Of a DNA stretch of 64,000 bases, positions 8,401 to 17,454 are shown in pieces. Source of the DNA: Pseudomonas sp. PSB18 (lineage in GTDB: Bacteria; Pseudomonadota; Gammaproteobacteria; Pseudomonadales; Pseudomonadaceae); contig NZ_NOIN01000004.1 in assembly GCF_014596565.1 (NCBI RefSeq), positions 496,001 through 560,000 of the forward strand, given 5' to 3'. The notes beneath the pieces are model-generated. The model was not told the origin of the DNA, searched no databases, and was given only the letters and a program-made list of their open reading frames with translations. The first letter of the stretch is position 1. Each line of letters begins with the position of its first letter. The position numbers and the translations under genes were made by a program.

Positions 8401-10614
8401 ATGAGCGATTCCCTTCACATCCATAAGCCCATCCACGACCATGACCACGGGCATTCCTGCTGCGCTTCGAAAGCAGCGCCGTCCGTGGTCAATCTCGGTA
8501 AAGCGCCGACGGACGGTGCTCGGCTGAGCAGCTTTCGCATCGAAGCGATGGACTGCCCTACCGAGCAGACGCTGATCCAGAACAAGCTTGGCAAGCTCGA
8601 AGGCATACAGCAGTTGGAATTCAACCTGATCAATCGCGTATTGGGGGTGACCCATGACCTGCCCGACGATGGGCCGATCATCCGTGCCATCCAGTCCCTC
8701 GGCATGCAGGCCGAACCGCTGACGCCGGGCCAGGAGCAACAGACCAGCAATCTGCCTGCCCCGACCAAACCCTGGTGGCCGCTGGCGCTGTCCGGCGTCA
8801 CGGCCGTGGGCGCCGAGCTGATCCACTTCACCAATGCCGCGCCAGGCTGGGTGGTCGCCGTGGTGGCCCTGGTGTCGATCCTCAGCGGCGGCCTGGGCAC
8901 CTACAAGAAGGGCTGGATCGCCCTGAAGAACCTCAACCTGAACATCAACGCGTTGATGAGCATCGCTGTGACCGGCGCGGTGCTGATCGGCCAGTGGCCG
9001 GAAGCGGCCATGGTGATGTTCCTGTTCACCGTGGCGGAGCTGATCGAAGCCAAATCCCTCGACCGGGCGCGCAATGCCATCAGCGGTCTGATGCAGATGG
9101 CTCCGGAACAGGCCACGGTGCAACAGGCCGATGGCTCGTGGCAGGTACAGGAGGTCAAGGCCATCGCCCTCGGTGCACGGGTACGGGTTCGCCCCGGCGA
9201 GCGCGTCGGGCTGGACGGTGAAGTGGTCGCCGGTCGTTCGACCATTGACCAGGCGCCGATCACCGGCGAAAGCCTGCCGGTGGAAAAAACCGTGGGCGAC
9301 AAGGTGTTCGCCGGCACGATCAACCAGGCCGGCGAGCTGGAATACAGCGTGACCGCGGCAGCCGATCAATCCACCCTGGCGCGGATCATCCACGCCGTGG
9401 AGCAGGCCCAGGGCTCCCGCGCACCTACCCAACGCTTCGTCGACCGATTCTCGACCATCTATACCCCGGCGGTGTTTGCCCTGGCGCTGGCGGTAGCCGT
9501 CATCCCGCCCCTGTTCATGGGCGCGGCGTGGTTCGACTGGATCTATCGGGCACTGGTGCTGCTGGTGGTGGCCTGCCCCTGTGCGCTGGTGATCTCCACC
9601 CCGGTGACCATCGTCAGCGGCCTTGCCGCGGCAGCGCGCAAAGGCATCCTGGTCAAGGGCGGCGTGTACCTGGAGGGTGGCTACAAGCTCGACTACCTGG
9701 CCCTGGACAAGACCGGCACGATCACCCACGGCAAACCGGTACAGACCGACTACGTGGCGCTGGACCCGAGCGTGGAAGCCATTGCACCGGCCCTGGCCGC
9801 CAGCCTCGCCGCCCGTTCCGATCACCCGGTGTCCAGGGCCATCGCCGCTGTGGATAAACAACCGGCGCCGCAGCCTGTGGATAACTTCGAAGCGCTCCCG
9901 GGACGCGGGGTGCGCGGTGATATCAATGGCCAGACCTACCACTTGGGCAATCATCGCCTGGTGGAAGACCTTGGGCTGTGTTCCCCGGAACTGGAAGAGA
10001 AACTCTTCGCCCTGGAAAAACAAGGCAAGTCCGTGGTGCTGCTGCTCGACGGCTCGGGTCCCCTGGCGCTGTTCGCGGTGGCTGACACGGTGAAGGACTC
10101 CAGCCGCGAAGCCATCCGGCAGTTGCATGAACTGGGCATCAAGACCCTGATGCTCACCGGCGACAATGCCCACACCGCCGAAGCAATTGCCAGCCAGGTC
10201 GGCATGGATCAGGCGCGGGGCGACCTGCTGCCGGGGGACAAGCTGCAAGCCATCGAAAACCTGTACGCCCAGGGTCACCGGGTCGGCATGGTGGGCGACG
10301 GCATCAACGACGCCCCCGCCCTGGCCCGAGCGGAAATCGGCTTCGCCATGGCGGCGGCCGGCACCGATACGGCCATAGAGACCGCCGATGTCGCCTTGAT
10401 GGACGATGATCTGCGCAAGATTCCGGCCTTCATCCGCCTGTCGCGGCAAACCTCAAGCATCCTGAAACAGAACATCGCCCTGGCGCTGGTGATCAAGGCC
10501 ATCTTCCTCGGCGTCACCTTTGCCGGGTTCGCCACCATGTGGATGGCGGTGTTTGCCGACATGGGGGTGAGTTTGCTGGTGGTGTTCAATGGGTTGCGGT
10601 TGTTGCGCAAATGA
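8401..10614 (+). CDS. cadA: Cd2+/Zn2+/Pb2+-exporting P1B-type ATPase
   Basis: An inner-membrane pump exporting divalent soft metals, 737 residues. The N-terminus is His-rich (HIHKPIHDHDHGHSCC). It is followed by an HMA domain with the CadA-type MDCPTE motif (about residues 50-110). The ion-binding CPC is at residues 392-394 (VACPCALVIST), the phosphorylated Asp436 is in DKTGT, SDHPVSRAI carries the P1B His-Pro dipeptide, and the hinge is MVGDGINDAPALA. All catalytic residues are present. Transcription from the CadR operator fits metal induction. A REP pair follows. Confidence 0.96.
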   Translation: MSDSLHIHKPIHDHDHGHSCCASKAAPSVVNLGKAPTDGARLSSFRIEAMDCPTEQTLIQNKLGKLEGIQQLEFNLINRVLGVTHDLPDDGPIIRAIQSLGMQAEPLTPGQEQQTSNLPAPTKPWWPLALSGVTAVGAELIHFTNAAPGWVVAVVALVSILSGGLGTYKKGWIALKNLNLNINALMSIAVTGAVLIGQWPEAAMVMFLFTVAELIEAKSLDRARNAISGLMQMAPEQATVQQADGSWQVQEVKAIALGARVRVRPGERVGLDGEVVAGRSTIDQAPITGESLPVEKTVGDKVFAGTINQAGELEYSVTAAADQSTLARIIHAVEQAQGSRAPTQRFVDRFSTIYTPAVFALALAVAVIPPLFMGAAWFDWIYRALVLLVVACPCALVISTPVTIVSGLAAAARKGILVKGGVYLEGGYKLDYLALDKTGTITHGKPVQTDYVALDPSVEAIAPALAASLAARSDHPVSRAIAAVDKQPAPQPVDNFEALPGRGVRGDINGQTYHLGNHRLVEDLGLCSPELEEKLFALEKQGKSVVLLLDGSGPLALFAVADTVKDSSREAIRQLHELGIKTLMLTGDNAHTAEAIASQVGMDQARGDLLPGDKLQAIENLYAQGHRVGMVGDGINDAPALARAEIGFAMAAAGTDTAIETADVALMDDDLRKIPAFIRLSRQTSSILKQNIALALVIKAIFLGVTFAGFATMWMAVFADMGVSLLVVFNGLRLLRK

Positions 10615-10659
10615 AGGTGTAGTTGCGCGCAACACACAACCATTGTGGCAAAGCCATAA

Positions 10660-10755
10660 CCTGTGGGAGCAAAGCTTGCTCGCGATTACGGTAAGCCAGT
10701 CGACATGAATCTTGGCTGGTCTGCCGCTATCGCGAGCAAGCTTTGCTCCCACAGG
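10660..10755. repeat. REP pair, AAGCTT variant
   Basis: Arms at 10660-10685 and 10730-10755 (CCTGTGGGAGCAAAGC... and its complement), the same variant as at 7733-7824. It separates the convergent cadA and triC. Confidence 0.85.
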
Positions 10756-10780
10756 TTTTTGCGCCTCGCCACAGAATCCA

Positions 10781-13700
10781 TCAATCGCGTTGCGGCTCGC
10801 GAATCTTGTACCAGGCCACATACAGCGCCGGCAGGAACAGCAAGGTCAGCAGTGTGGCGATGATGATCCCGCCGATCATCGCGTAGGCCATCGGCCCCCA
10901 GAACACTTCCCGGGCAATCGGGATCATCCCCAGGCTCGCCGCAGCTGCCGTGAGCAAGATCGGTCGCCGCCGGTGTTGGGTAGCTTCCACCACCGCATCC
11001 CAGGGCTCATATCCGTCACGCTCGTACTCATCGATCTGGGTAACCAGGATCACCGAGTTGCGGATGATGATGCCGATCAGCGCCAGGATCCCCAGGATCG
11101 CCACGAAGCCCATGGGCGTGCCTGTCGGGACCAACGCCAGAACCACGCCGATCAACCCGAGGGGGGCGACGCTGGCCACCAGGAACAATTTCTGCACGCT
11201 GTGCAGTTGGATCATCAGGAACGTCGCCATCAGAAACAGCATCAGCGGCACGACACTGGCAATCGGCCCCTGGGCCTTGCCGCTCTCTTCCACCGTCCCC
11301 CCGGTGGCGACCTTGTAGCCCACGGGCAGGCCGGCGGCGAACTTGTCGATGTCCGGCTGCAGCTGTTTCACCAGGTCGGTGGGCTGGATTTCATCGCGCA
11401 CCGCAGCCTTGATGGTGATCGTGGGCTTGCGGTCGCGACGCCACACCAACGGCTGTTCCAGCTCATAGCGCACCGTGGCGAACGCCAGCAACGGAATCGA
11501 CGTGCCGCCCGGCGTGACGATCTGCAGGTTCTGCAAGGTTTCCGGCGAACCCCGTTCACTGTCTACGGCACGCCCGACCACGTTGATCAGGTAGATGTCA
11601 TCGTCGACCTGGGTAACCGGCGATCCGCTGACGATGCTGTTCATCAGCTTGGCCACGTCATCGGAGGACAACCCCAGTTGGCGCGCCTTGTCCTGGGCGA
11701 TGTCGATACGCAGCACCTTGCCCGGCTCGTTCCAGTCGTAAATGATTTCGCCGATGTGCTCGTTCTTGTCCAGTTCGGTGGCCAGTTCGATGGCATGCTT
11801 GCGCACCTGGTCGATGTCCTTGCCGCTGACCCGGTACTGGATCGGCCGCCCTACCGGCGGCCCCATTTCCAGGGCCTGCACGTAGCTGCCAATGCCGACG
11901 AAGTCCTCGCGCAGGCGTTTTTGCAGGCGCTCGGTGAGAGCCGTGCGCGACTCCAGGCCCTTGCTGACGATCACCAGTTGCGCGTAGTAGGGGTTCTGCA
12001 GTTGCTGGTCCAGCGGCAGGTAGAACCGAATCGCGCCTTCGCCGATGTAGGTGCTCCAACGCTCGATGTCCGGGTCGCCCTTGAGGGTCGCTTCCAGACG
12101 ATCGACGGCCTTGCGCGTCTCGTCCATCGAGGCGTTCTGCGGCAGGTTGAGGTCCACCAGGATCTCCGGCCGGTCCGAAGACGGGAAGAACTGGTTCTGC
12201 ACGAAGCGCATGCAGAACACCGCCAGCACGAACAGCAGCACGGTGATGCCGATGGCCCACCAGCGATTGCGCATCGCCCACAGCAGGCCGCCATTGAACG
12301 CCCGGCCGATGCGCCCCGGCTCGGCATCGTGGGGTTTCACGTTGGCGCTGAGGATGTGCACACCGATCACCGGGGCGAACAGCACGGCGACGATCCAGGA
12401 CACCAGCATTGCCACGGCGATCACCGCGAACAGGGTAAAGGTGTACTCGCCGGCGGAACTGGCGTTCAGGCCGATGGGCACGAAACCGGCGACGGTGACG
12501 AGGGTACCGGTGAGCATCGGGAACGCGGTCGAGGTGTAGGCGAAGGTCGCGGCCTGCTCCTTGGTCTCGCCTTTTTCCAGGCGCGTGACCATCATTTCCA
12601 CGGTGATCATCGCGTCATCCACCAGCAGGCCGAGGGCAATGATCAAGGCGCCGAGGGAGATCCGCTGCATGGTGATGCCGCTGTATTCCATGAACACAAA
12701 GACCATCGCCAGCACCAGGGGAATCGAGCAGGCCACCACCAGCCCGGCACGTATGCCGAGACTGATGAAGCTGACCACCAGCACGATCACCACCGCCTCG
12801 AACAAGGCACTGGTAAAGCCGCCGACCGCCTCCTGTACCACCTCGGCCTGGTCCGACACCGTATGCACGCCGATGCCCACCGGCAGGTCGGCGGTCAGTT
12901 CGGTCATGCGGGCATGCAGCGCCTTGCCGAATTCCTGGATGTTGCCGCCCTTCTTCATGGCGATGGCCAGGCCGATGGCCGGCGTACCGTTGAAACGGAA
13001 CAACGGCGTGGCCGGATCGACGTAGCCACGACTGATCTGGGCAATGTCGGCCAGTCGATAGAACCGGTCATTGAGTCGCAGGTTGACGTTGGCCAGGTCC
13101 TTCTCCGACTGGAACTGCCCGGAGGTGCGCACGGAAATCCGCTCCGGCCCGGCGTCGATCACCCCCGCGGGCGTCACCGCGTTCTGGGATTGCAGGCTCT
13201 GCACCACCTGGCGCTGGTCGATGCCCAATGCAGCGAGTTTGCGCGTGGAGAAGTTCAGGTACAGCACTTCATTCTGCTCGCCGAGCATTTCCACCTTGCC
13301 CAGGCCGGGCACGTCGCGGATCTCGGCCCGTACCTGTTCCACGTAGTCACGCAACTGGCGCATCGACAGGCCGTCGCCGGTAAAGGCATACACCGAACCG
13401 TACACGTCGCCAAACTCGTCGTTGAATCCCGGTCCCTGCAAGCCTTCGGGGAAGTCGCCACGAATGTCGTTGATCTTCTTGCGCACCTGGTACCAGATCT
13501 CGGGGATGTCCTTGGCGCTGGTGGTATCGCGCAGGTACACGAAGACCGTCGACTCGCCCGGCCGGGTATAGCTTTTCACGTAGTCGAGGGAATCAAGCTC
13601 TTCGAGTTTTTTCTCGATGCGGTCGGTGACCTGCTTGAGGGTTTCCTCCTGGGTCGCACCCGGCCACCGGGTCTGGATGATCATGGTCTTGATGGTGAAC

Positions 13701-13828
13701 GACGGGTCTTCTTCGCGCCCCAGGTTCACGTAGGAAAACACGCCCATCAGCAACGCAACGAACATCAGGTACCAGACAAACGACTGATGCCGCAGGGCCC
13801 ATTCGGACAGGTTGAAGGGCCCTTTCAT
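10781..13828 (-). CDS. triC: RND efflux pump inner-membrane subunit, TriC-like
   Basis: A 1,015-residue proton-driven RND transporter. N-terminal TM1 follows MKGPFNLSEWALRHQSFVWY, and there are two large periplasmic loops and about 12 TM segments. The conserved TM4 Asp pair is visible in LGLLVDDAMITVEMM. The second loop starts after WWAIGITVLLFVLAVFCM. The opening sequence and the presence of two adaptor genes upstream match the P. aeruginosa TriABC system, which exports triclosan and similar compounds; the substrate here is not proven. Its start overlaps the triB stop by 4 bp (ATGA), indicating translational coupling. No dedicated outer-membrane gene adjoins the operon, as in triABC, which uses a distant OpmH. 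Confidence 0.88.
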   Translation of the reverse strand: MKGPFNLSEWALRHQSFVWYLMFVALLMGVFSYVNLGREEDPSFTIKTMIIQTRWPGATQEETLKQVTDRIEKKLEELDSLDYVKSYTRPGESTVFVYLRDTTSAKDIPEIWYQVRKKINDIRGDFPEGLQGPGFNDEFGDVYGSVYAFTGDGLSMRQLRDYVEQVRAEIRDVPGLGKVEMLGEQNEVLYLNFSTRKLAALGIDQRQVVQSLQSQNAVTPAGVIDAGPERISVRTSGQFQSEKDLANVNLRLNDRFYRLADIAQISRGYVDPATPLFRFNGTPAIGLAIAMKKGGNIQEFGKALHARMTELTADLPVGIGVHTVSDQAEVVQEAVGGFTSALFEAVVIVLVVSFISLGIRAGLVVACSIPLVLAMVFVFMEYSGITMQRISLGALIIALGLLVDDAMITVEMMVTRLEKGETKEQAATFAYTSTAFPMLTGTLVTVAGFVPIGLNASSAGEYTFTLFAVIAVAMLVSWIVAVLFAPVIGVHILSANVKPHDAEPGRIGRAFNGGLLWAMRNRWWAIGITVLLFVLAVFCMRFVQNQFFPSSDRPEILVDLNLPQNASMDETRKAVDRLEATLKGDPDIERWSTYIGEGAIRFYLPLDQQLQNPYYAQLVIVSKGLESRTALTERLQKRLREDFVGIGSYVQALEMGPPVGRPIQYRVSGKDIDQVRKHAIELATELDKNEHIGEIIYDWNEPGKVLRIDIAQDKARQLGLSSDDVAKLMNSIVSGSPVTQVDDDIYLINVVGRAVDSERGSPETLQNLQIVTPGGTSIPLLAFATVRYELEQPLVWRRDRKPTITIKAAVRDEIQPTDLVKQLQPDIDKFAAGLPVGYKVATGGTVEESGKAQGPIASVVPLMLFLMATFLMIQLHSVQKLFLVASVAPLGLIGVVLALVPTGTPMGFVAILGILALIGIIIRNSVILVTQIDEYERDGYEPWDAVVEATQHRRRPILLTAAAASLGMIPIAREVFWGPMAYAMIGGIIIATLLTLLFLPALYVAWYKIREPQRD

Positions 13829-14889
13829 CGTGCGTCCTCGTCGAGTTTCACTTTCTGCCCCGGCTGGAGGCTGTTGACGCCGGCGCTGACCACGCGGTCG
13901 CCGGACTTGATACCGTTGGCCACCAGCACCGAGTCGGCCGAACGCTCGAGTATTTTCACTTCACGGGGGGAGACGGTCTGGGTCTGCGGGTCGACGAGCC
14001 AGATCCGCGCCTTGCCATCGACCTCCTGCAACGCACTGAGCGGCAACTCGATACGCGGTTCGATGGCCGAGCTCAGCGTCACACTGATAGCCGTGCCCAG
14101 GCGCAGGCCGGGCGGGGTGTCGGTCAAGGTCAGGCGCGCGCGACGGGTGCGAGTGGCGCTCTGGGCCTGGGGCTCGATCTCGCGCACGATGGCGGTGGTG
14201 CGAATGCTCGGGTCCAGTTGCGCCGCGACTTCGAACACCACGCCCTCGGGCAGACGTTCGACCAGCCCGGCCGGCAGGTCGATCACCGCTTCCTTGATGT
14301 CGGGACGGGCCAGGGTCACCACTTGTTGGCCGGCGGTCACCACCTGCCCGGCTTCTGCAGTCCACGCCGTGACAACGGCGTCGTGGTCGGTGCGCAGCTC
14401 GCTGTAGTTGAGCTGGTCACGGGCCTGCTCCACCGCCGCCCGGGCCTGTTCGAGGGAAGCACCGGTGGTTTTCAGGTCGGTCTGGGCGACGTCCAACTGC
14501 GCCTGGGCACCGACACCCCGATCGAATAACTGCTGCTGGCGACGGGCATTGGCCTGGGCATTGATGTACTGCGCCTCGATCCGCGCAAGGTCGCCCTCGG
14601 CGGCACGCAAGCGGTTCTGTTGATCGGTGGGGTCGAGGGTCGCCAGCAGGTCGCCTTTTTTCACTTCGGCGCCGACATCGACATTACGGCGCGCAATTCG
14701 TCCCGGTACCCGGAAACCCACATTGCTCTCGTAACGCGCCTGGATATTCCCGGCGAAGCGTCCGAGGGCCTGCTGGTCAAGCGCGCGGACCTCGATGGAC
14801 AACACCGGACGTACCGGCTCGGGTGGCGCGTCTTCCTTCGAACAGGCAGCCAGGACCAGGCTCACCAGAACCATCCCCAAACGCTTCAT
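13825..14889 (-). CDS. triB: RND efflux periplasmic adaptor, TriB-like lipoprotein
   Basis: A 354-residue membrane fusion protein. The signal sequence MKRLGMVLVSLVLAAC has an LAAC lipobox, so it is probably anchored to the inner membrane by lipid. It then has a lipoyl domain (RIARRNVDVGAEVKKGDLLATLDPTD), an alpha-hairpin coiled coil rich in Q/A/R (about residues 80-150), a second lipoyl half, and beta-barrel and membrane-proximal domains. It is the second of two adaptors in the operon, overlapping triA and triC by 4 bp each. A paired-adaptor RND pump is the hallmark of TriABC. Confidence 0.82.
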   Translation of the reverse strand: MKRLGMVLVSLVLAACSKEDAPPEPVRPVLSIEVRALDQQALGRFAGNIQARYESNVGFRVPGRIARRNVDVGAEVKKGDLLATLDPTDQQNRLRAAEGDLARIEAQYINAQANARRQQQLFDRGVGAQAQLDVAQTDLKTTGASLEQARAAVEQARDQLNYSELRTDHDAVVTAWTAEAGQVVTAGQQVVTLARPDIKEAVIDLPAGLVERLPEGVVFEVAAQLDPSIRTTAIVREIEPQAQSATRTRRARLTLTDTPPGLRLGTAISVTLSSAIEPRIELPLSALQEVDGKARIWLVDPQTQTVSPREVKILERSADSVLVANGIKSGDRVVSAGVNSLQPGQKVKLDEDAR

Positions 14890-15989
14890 GGCTGGGCTCC
14901 TGCCGGCGGTTGGTCATGAGTGTTTTCAGCGATCTCGACGCGCACCCCAGGATGCAGCAGTTGCCCACCGGCCGTCACGACAGTCTCGCCGCCCTTGAGC
15001 CCATCGCTGATGATGACTTTTCCAGTCAGGTACCGACCGACAGTGACGGTACGCAATTGCGCCCGGCCTTCGCCATCCACCAGCCACACGGCGGGTTCGC
15101 TGAGGTCCTTGGTCAGGGCCGACCAGGGCAACTCCACAGCGGTCTTGCCTGCGGACTTGGCGGTGGCGCTGACCACCGAACCCAGGCGCATGCCCTCGGG
15201 CAAATCGTCGAGGGTCACCTTGACCTGCACGGTGCCGGTCTCGGCAGACACCGCCGGGGTGATCTCGCGCACCTTGCCCGTGGTCTGGATGGCCGGGTTA
15301 TCCAGCAGGCTGATGACAATGGCCGGATCCGAGGGGGGTTCGCTCAACAGCGATTCATAGATGTTGAATACCGCGTCGCGCTCGCCGTCCCGGGCCAGGC
15401 TGAAGATCGGCTCCGTGGCCTGTACCACCTGGCCGACCTCGGCCTGGCGCGCGGTGATGATCCCAGGCGCCTCGGCGATCAGCGCGGTGTAGCTCAGTTG
15501 CTCCCGGGCATTGGCCAACTGGGCCTGGGCGGCCGCCAGCGCGCTCTGGCTGCTGCGCAATTGCGCCTGGGCCGCGTCGTATTCGCTCTGGCTGGTGTAG
15601 CCCTTGGGCAAGAGTTTCTGCTGGCGCACGAAGGCCGCCGCGCTTTGCTTGACCCGCGCCTGTTCGGCAGCCACCTGGGCCTCGGCGGAATCGACGTTGG
15701 TCTGCAAGTCCCGCGGGTCGAGTCTGGCCAGTACTTGCCGGGCCGAGACCCGGTCACCGACATCGACCTTGCGCTCGATGATCTTGCCGCCGACACGAAA
15801 TGACAGGTCGGTCTGCACCCGAGCCTGGACATCCCCGGTCAGGGTTACCGAGGCTGCATACTCGTTAGGCACGGCTTGCTGCACGAAAACCCGCGGCAGG
15901 GCTTTTTCACCGATTTTTTCGTCACCGCATCCCGCCAACAACGCACACAAGCCCAAGCAAACAAGCAGTTTGTTTCGGGGACCAGCCAT
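14886..15989 (-). CDS. triA: RND efflux periplasmic adaptor, TriA-like lipoprotein
   Basis: A 367-residue membrane fusion protein. I placed the start at ATG 15989: it gives the lipoprotein signal MAGPRNKLLVCLGLCALLAGC with an LAGC lipobox and is preceded by AAGGAG. The frame extends to 16082 without a plausible signal peptide. A lipoyl half (KIIERKVDVGDRVSARQVLARLD), a coiled-coil hairpin (EAQVAAEQARVKQSAAAFVRQQ) and a beta-barrel follow. It is the first gene of the triA-triB-triC operon. Its promoter should lie in 15990-16233, a 244-bp gap where I see no clear operator and no adjacent regulator gene. Confidence 0.82.
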   Translation of the reverse strand: MAGPRNKLLVCLGLCALLAGCGDEKIGEKALPRVFVQQAVPNEYAASVTLTGDVQARVQTDLSFRVGGKIIERKVDVGDRVSARQVLARLDPRDLQTNVDSAEAQVAAEQARVKQSAAAFVRQQKLLPKGYTSQSEYDAAQAQLRSSQSALAAAQAQLANAREQLSYTALIAEAPGIITARQAEVGQVVQATEPIFSLARDGERDAVFNIYESLLSEPPSDPAIVISLLDNPAIQTTGKVREITPAVSAETGTVQVKVTLDDLPEGMRLGSVVSATAKSAGKTAVELPWSALTKDLSEPAVWLVDGEGRAQLRTVTVGRYLTGKVIISDGLKGGETVVTAGGQLLHPGVRVEIAENTHDQPPAGAQP

Positions 15990-16233
15990 GCAGACTCCTT
16001 GCATTGCACGAATGTGCCAGTGACGATACGACTGTGAGCTTAGAACAGGGTTCCACGGATGCACAGGCAGGGCCAGGCCCAAGAAGCCGGGACAGGACCG
16101 GTCAGGTCGGTGATTGAGCAGGCATGGACGTGCGTAGCGGAAGGGGGCCGTCTATCTTTCCGGGAATTGCAGATGGGCTTTGGTGAAAGGAATCTCTCCA
16201 CGGAACCACAGCCCTCATCACAAGGAGATAGCC

Positions 16234-16329
16234 ATGGCTGACGTGAAAGCCCCGCAACCCCTCGACCCGCGAGATCTTATCAAACTGCTGGTGGCCCTGC
16301 GTCGCGCGCTGAAGATGGGAGCTGTGTAG
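16234..16329 (+). CDS. Candidate 31-residue small protein
   Basis: ATG 16234 is preceded by CAAGGAGATAGCC, one of the best Shine-Dalgarno sequences in the window. The 31-codon frame encodes MADVKAPQPLDPRDLIKLLV followed by ALRRALKMGAV. The second half is a predicted amphipathic, positively charged helix (LIKLLVALRRALK). It is divergent from triABC and followed by a repeat pair. I do not recognise a family. Support is only the strong RBS, the sensible composition and the otherwise empty gap. Confidence 0.45.
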   Translation: MADVKAPQPLDPRDLIKLLVALRRALKMGAV

Positions 16330-16372
16330 CCGCAGAAGCCCCAAGCCGGGGCTCGGTACTTCGATTTATTGT

Positions 16373-16460
16373 GGCGAGGGAGCTTGCTCCCGCTCGGCTG
16401 CGAAGCAGTCGCAAGGTTTGGGACTCGCTTCGCAAGCCAGCGGGAGTAAGCTCCCTCGCC
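16373..16460. repeat. Inverted repeat pair of a second family (GGCGAGGGAGCTT)
   Basis: Arm GGCGAGGGAGCTTGCTCCCG... at 16373-16394 and its complement, with one mismatch, at 16439-16460. Each arm is itself a small hairpin (GGGAGCTTGCTCCC). The sequence differs from the GCGAGCAGGCTCGC REP family elsewhere in the window but has the same paired design. It lies downstream of the small gene and of metQ. Confidence 0.75.
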
Positions 16461-16493
16461 GCGATCATTCCAACTTTTTCCGGGCGGATTCGA

Positions 16494-17276
16494 TCAGAAC
16501 GCCGGCAATACCGCGCCGCTGTATTTCTTCTCGATGAATGCCTTCACTTCCGGGCTGGTCAGGGCCTTTGCCAGTTTCTGCATGGCGACGCTGTCCTTGT
16601 TGTCCGGACGGGCCACCAGGAAGTTGACGTAAGGCGAATCCGAACCCTCGATCACCAGCGCATCCTTCGCCGGGTTGAGACCCGCCTCCAGGGCATAGTT
16701 GGTGTTGATCATGTCCAGGTCGACCTGATCCAGCACCCGCGGCAGCATGGCCGATTCCAGTTCCTTGAACTTGAAATTATGCGGGTTCTTGCCGATGTCT
16801 TTCGGCGTCGCCAGGGCGTTTTTCGGGTCCTTGAGCTCGATCAGGCCAGCCTTCTGCAGGAGGATCAGGGCGCGGCCGCTGTTGCTGCCCTCGTTGGGGA
16901 TGGCGATGGTGGCGCCGTCTTTCAGCTCGGCCAGGCTTTTGACTTTCTTCGAGTAGCCGCCAAACGGCTCGACGTGCACACCGATCACAGTGACCAGGTT
17001 CGTGCCTTTACCCTCGTTGAAGCTCTTGAGGTACGGCAGGGTCTGGAAGTAGTTGGCGTCCAGACGCTTCTGATCGACCTGTACGTTGGGTTGAACATAG
17101 TCGGTGAACACTTTGATTTGCAGGTCCACGCCTTCCTTGGCCAGGGCCGGCTTGATCAGCTCGAGGATTTCAGCGTGGGGGACCGGAGTCGCCGCTACCA
17201 CCAGTTTCTCCGCGGCCTGGGCCAGACCCGAAGCCAACGCTGCCGCCAATGCGGTGAACAACAGAACCTTTTTCAT
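16494..17276 (-). CDS. MetQ-family (NlpA) substrate-binding protein
   Basis: A 260-residue periplasmic binding protein of the NlpA/MetQ family, which bind methionine or related sulfur compounds for ABC importers. The signal peptide MKKVLLFTALAAALASGLAQA ends AQA|AE, a type I site with no lipobox Cys, unlike E. coli MetQ. Family blocks visible: KVFTDYVQPNVQVDQKRLDANYFQ, AIPNEGSNSGRALILLQKAGLI and NTNYALEAGLNP. No permease or ATPase gene adjoins it, so it probably works with a MetNI pair elsewhere. Its upstream region carries a CysB-like motif, and the next upstream genes are an AAA+ regulator-like protein and a hydrolase on the same strand. Confidence 0.9.
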   Translation of the reverse strand: MKKVLLFTALAAALASGLAQAAEKLVVAATPVPHAEILELIKPALAKEGVDLQIKVFTDYVQPNVQVDQKRLDANYFQTLPYLKSFNEGKGTNLVTVIGVHVEPFGGYSKKVKSLAELKDGATIAIPNEGSNSGRALILLQKAGLIELKDPKNALATPKDIGKNPHNFKFKELESAMLPRVLDQVDLDMINTNYALEAGLNPAKDALVIEGSDSPYVNFLVARPDNKDSVAMQKLAKALTSPEVKAFIEKKYSGAVLPAF

Positions 17277-17379
17277 GCAGTGTCCTTATCGAAAAATCAT
17301 GGTCGTCATGGACGACGGTCAAGGGTGGAGTGCCAGCGAAGTGCTATCGCTCGCGTGAAGCGGACGATACCGATATTTT

Positions 17380-17396
17380 TTATTCCTTAACAATAT
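17380..17396 (+). promoter_or_regulatory. CysB-like AT-rich site upstream of metQ-like gene
   Basis: TTATTCCTTAACAATAT lies about 105 bp upstream of the metQ-like start inside an AT-rich stretch (17360-17450) that stands out in this GC-rich genome. Nearly the same sequence occurs inverted at 19068-19085, and a related one at 47082-47098. TTATTCC/GGAATAA half-sites are known for CysB, the sulfur-starvation activator. The assignment is inference. Confidence 0.4.
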
Positions 17397-17454
17397 CTTT
17401 TATTCAAGTTCATATTCATTTTACTCATATAAACAAAACGCTCTCGGCAAGGCT

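Noticed and set aside
8353..10449. A 698-codon minus-strand frame opposite cadA
   Set aside because: Antisense shadow of the P-type ATPase with H/G/D-rich composition.
10712..14407. A 1,231-codon plus-strand frame opposite triC and triB
   Set aside because: Its product is rich in H, Q, D and R with no domain, typical of antisense of GC-rich genes, and the minus strand encodes clear RND and adaptor proteins.
17277..17454. A sigma-54 promoter upstream of the metQ-like gene
   Set aside because: TGGCAC occurs on the minus strand near 17329 but no GC follows at the required 10-bp spacing.
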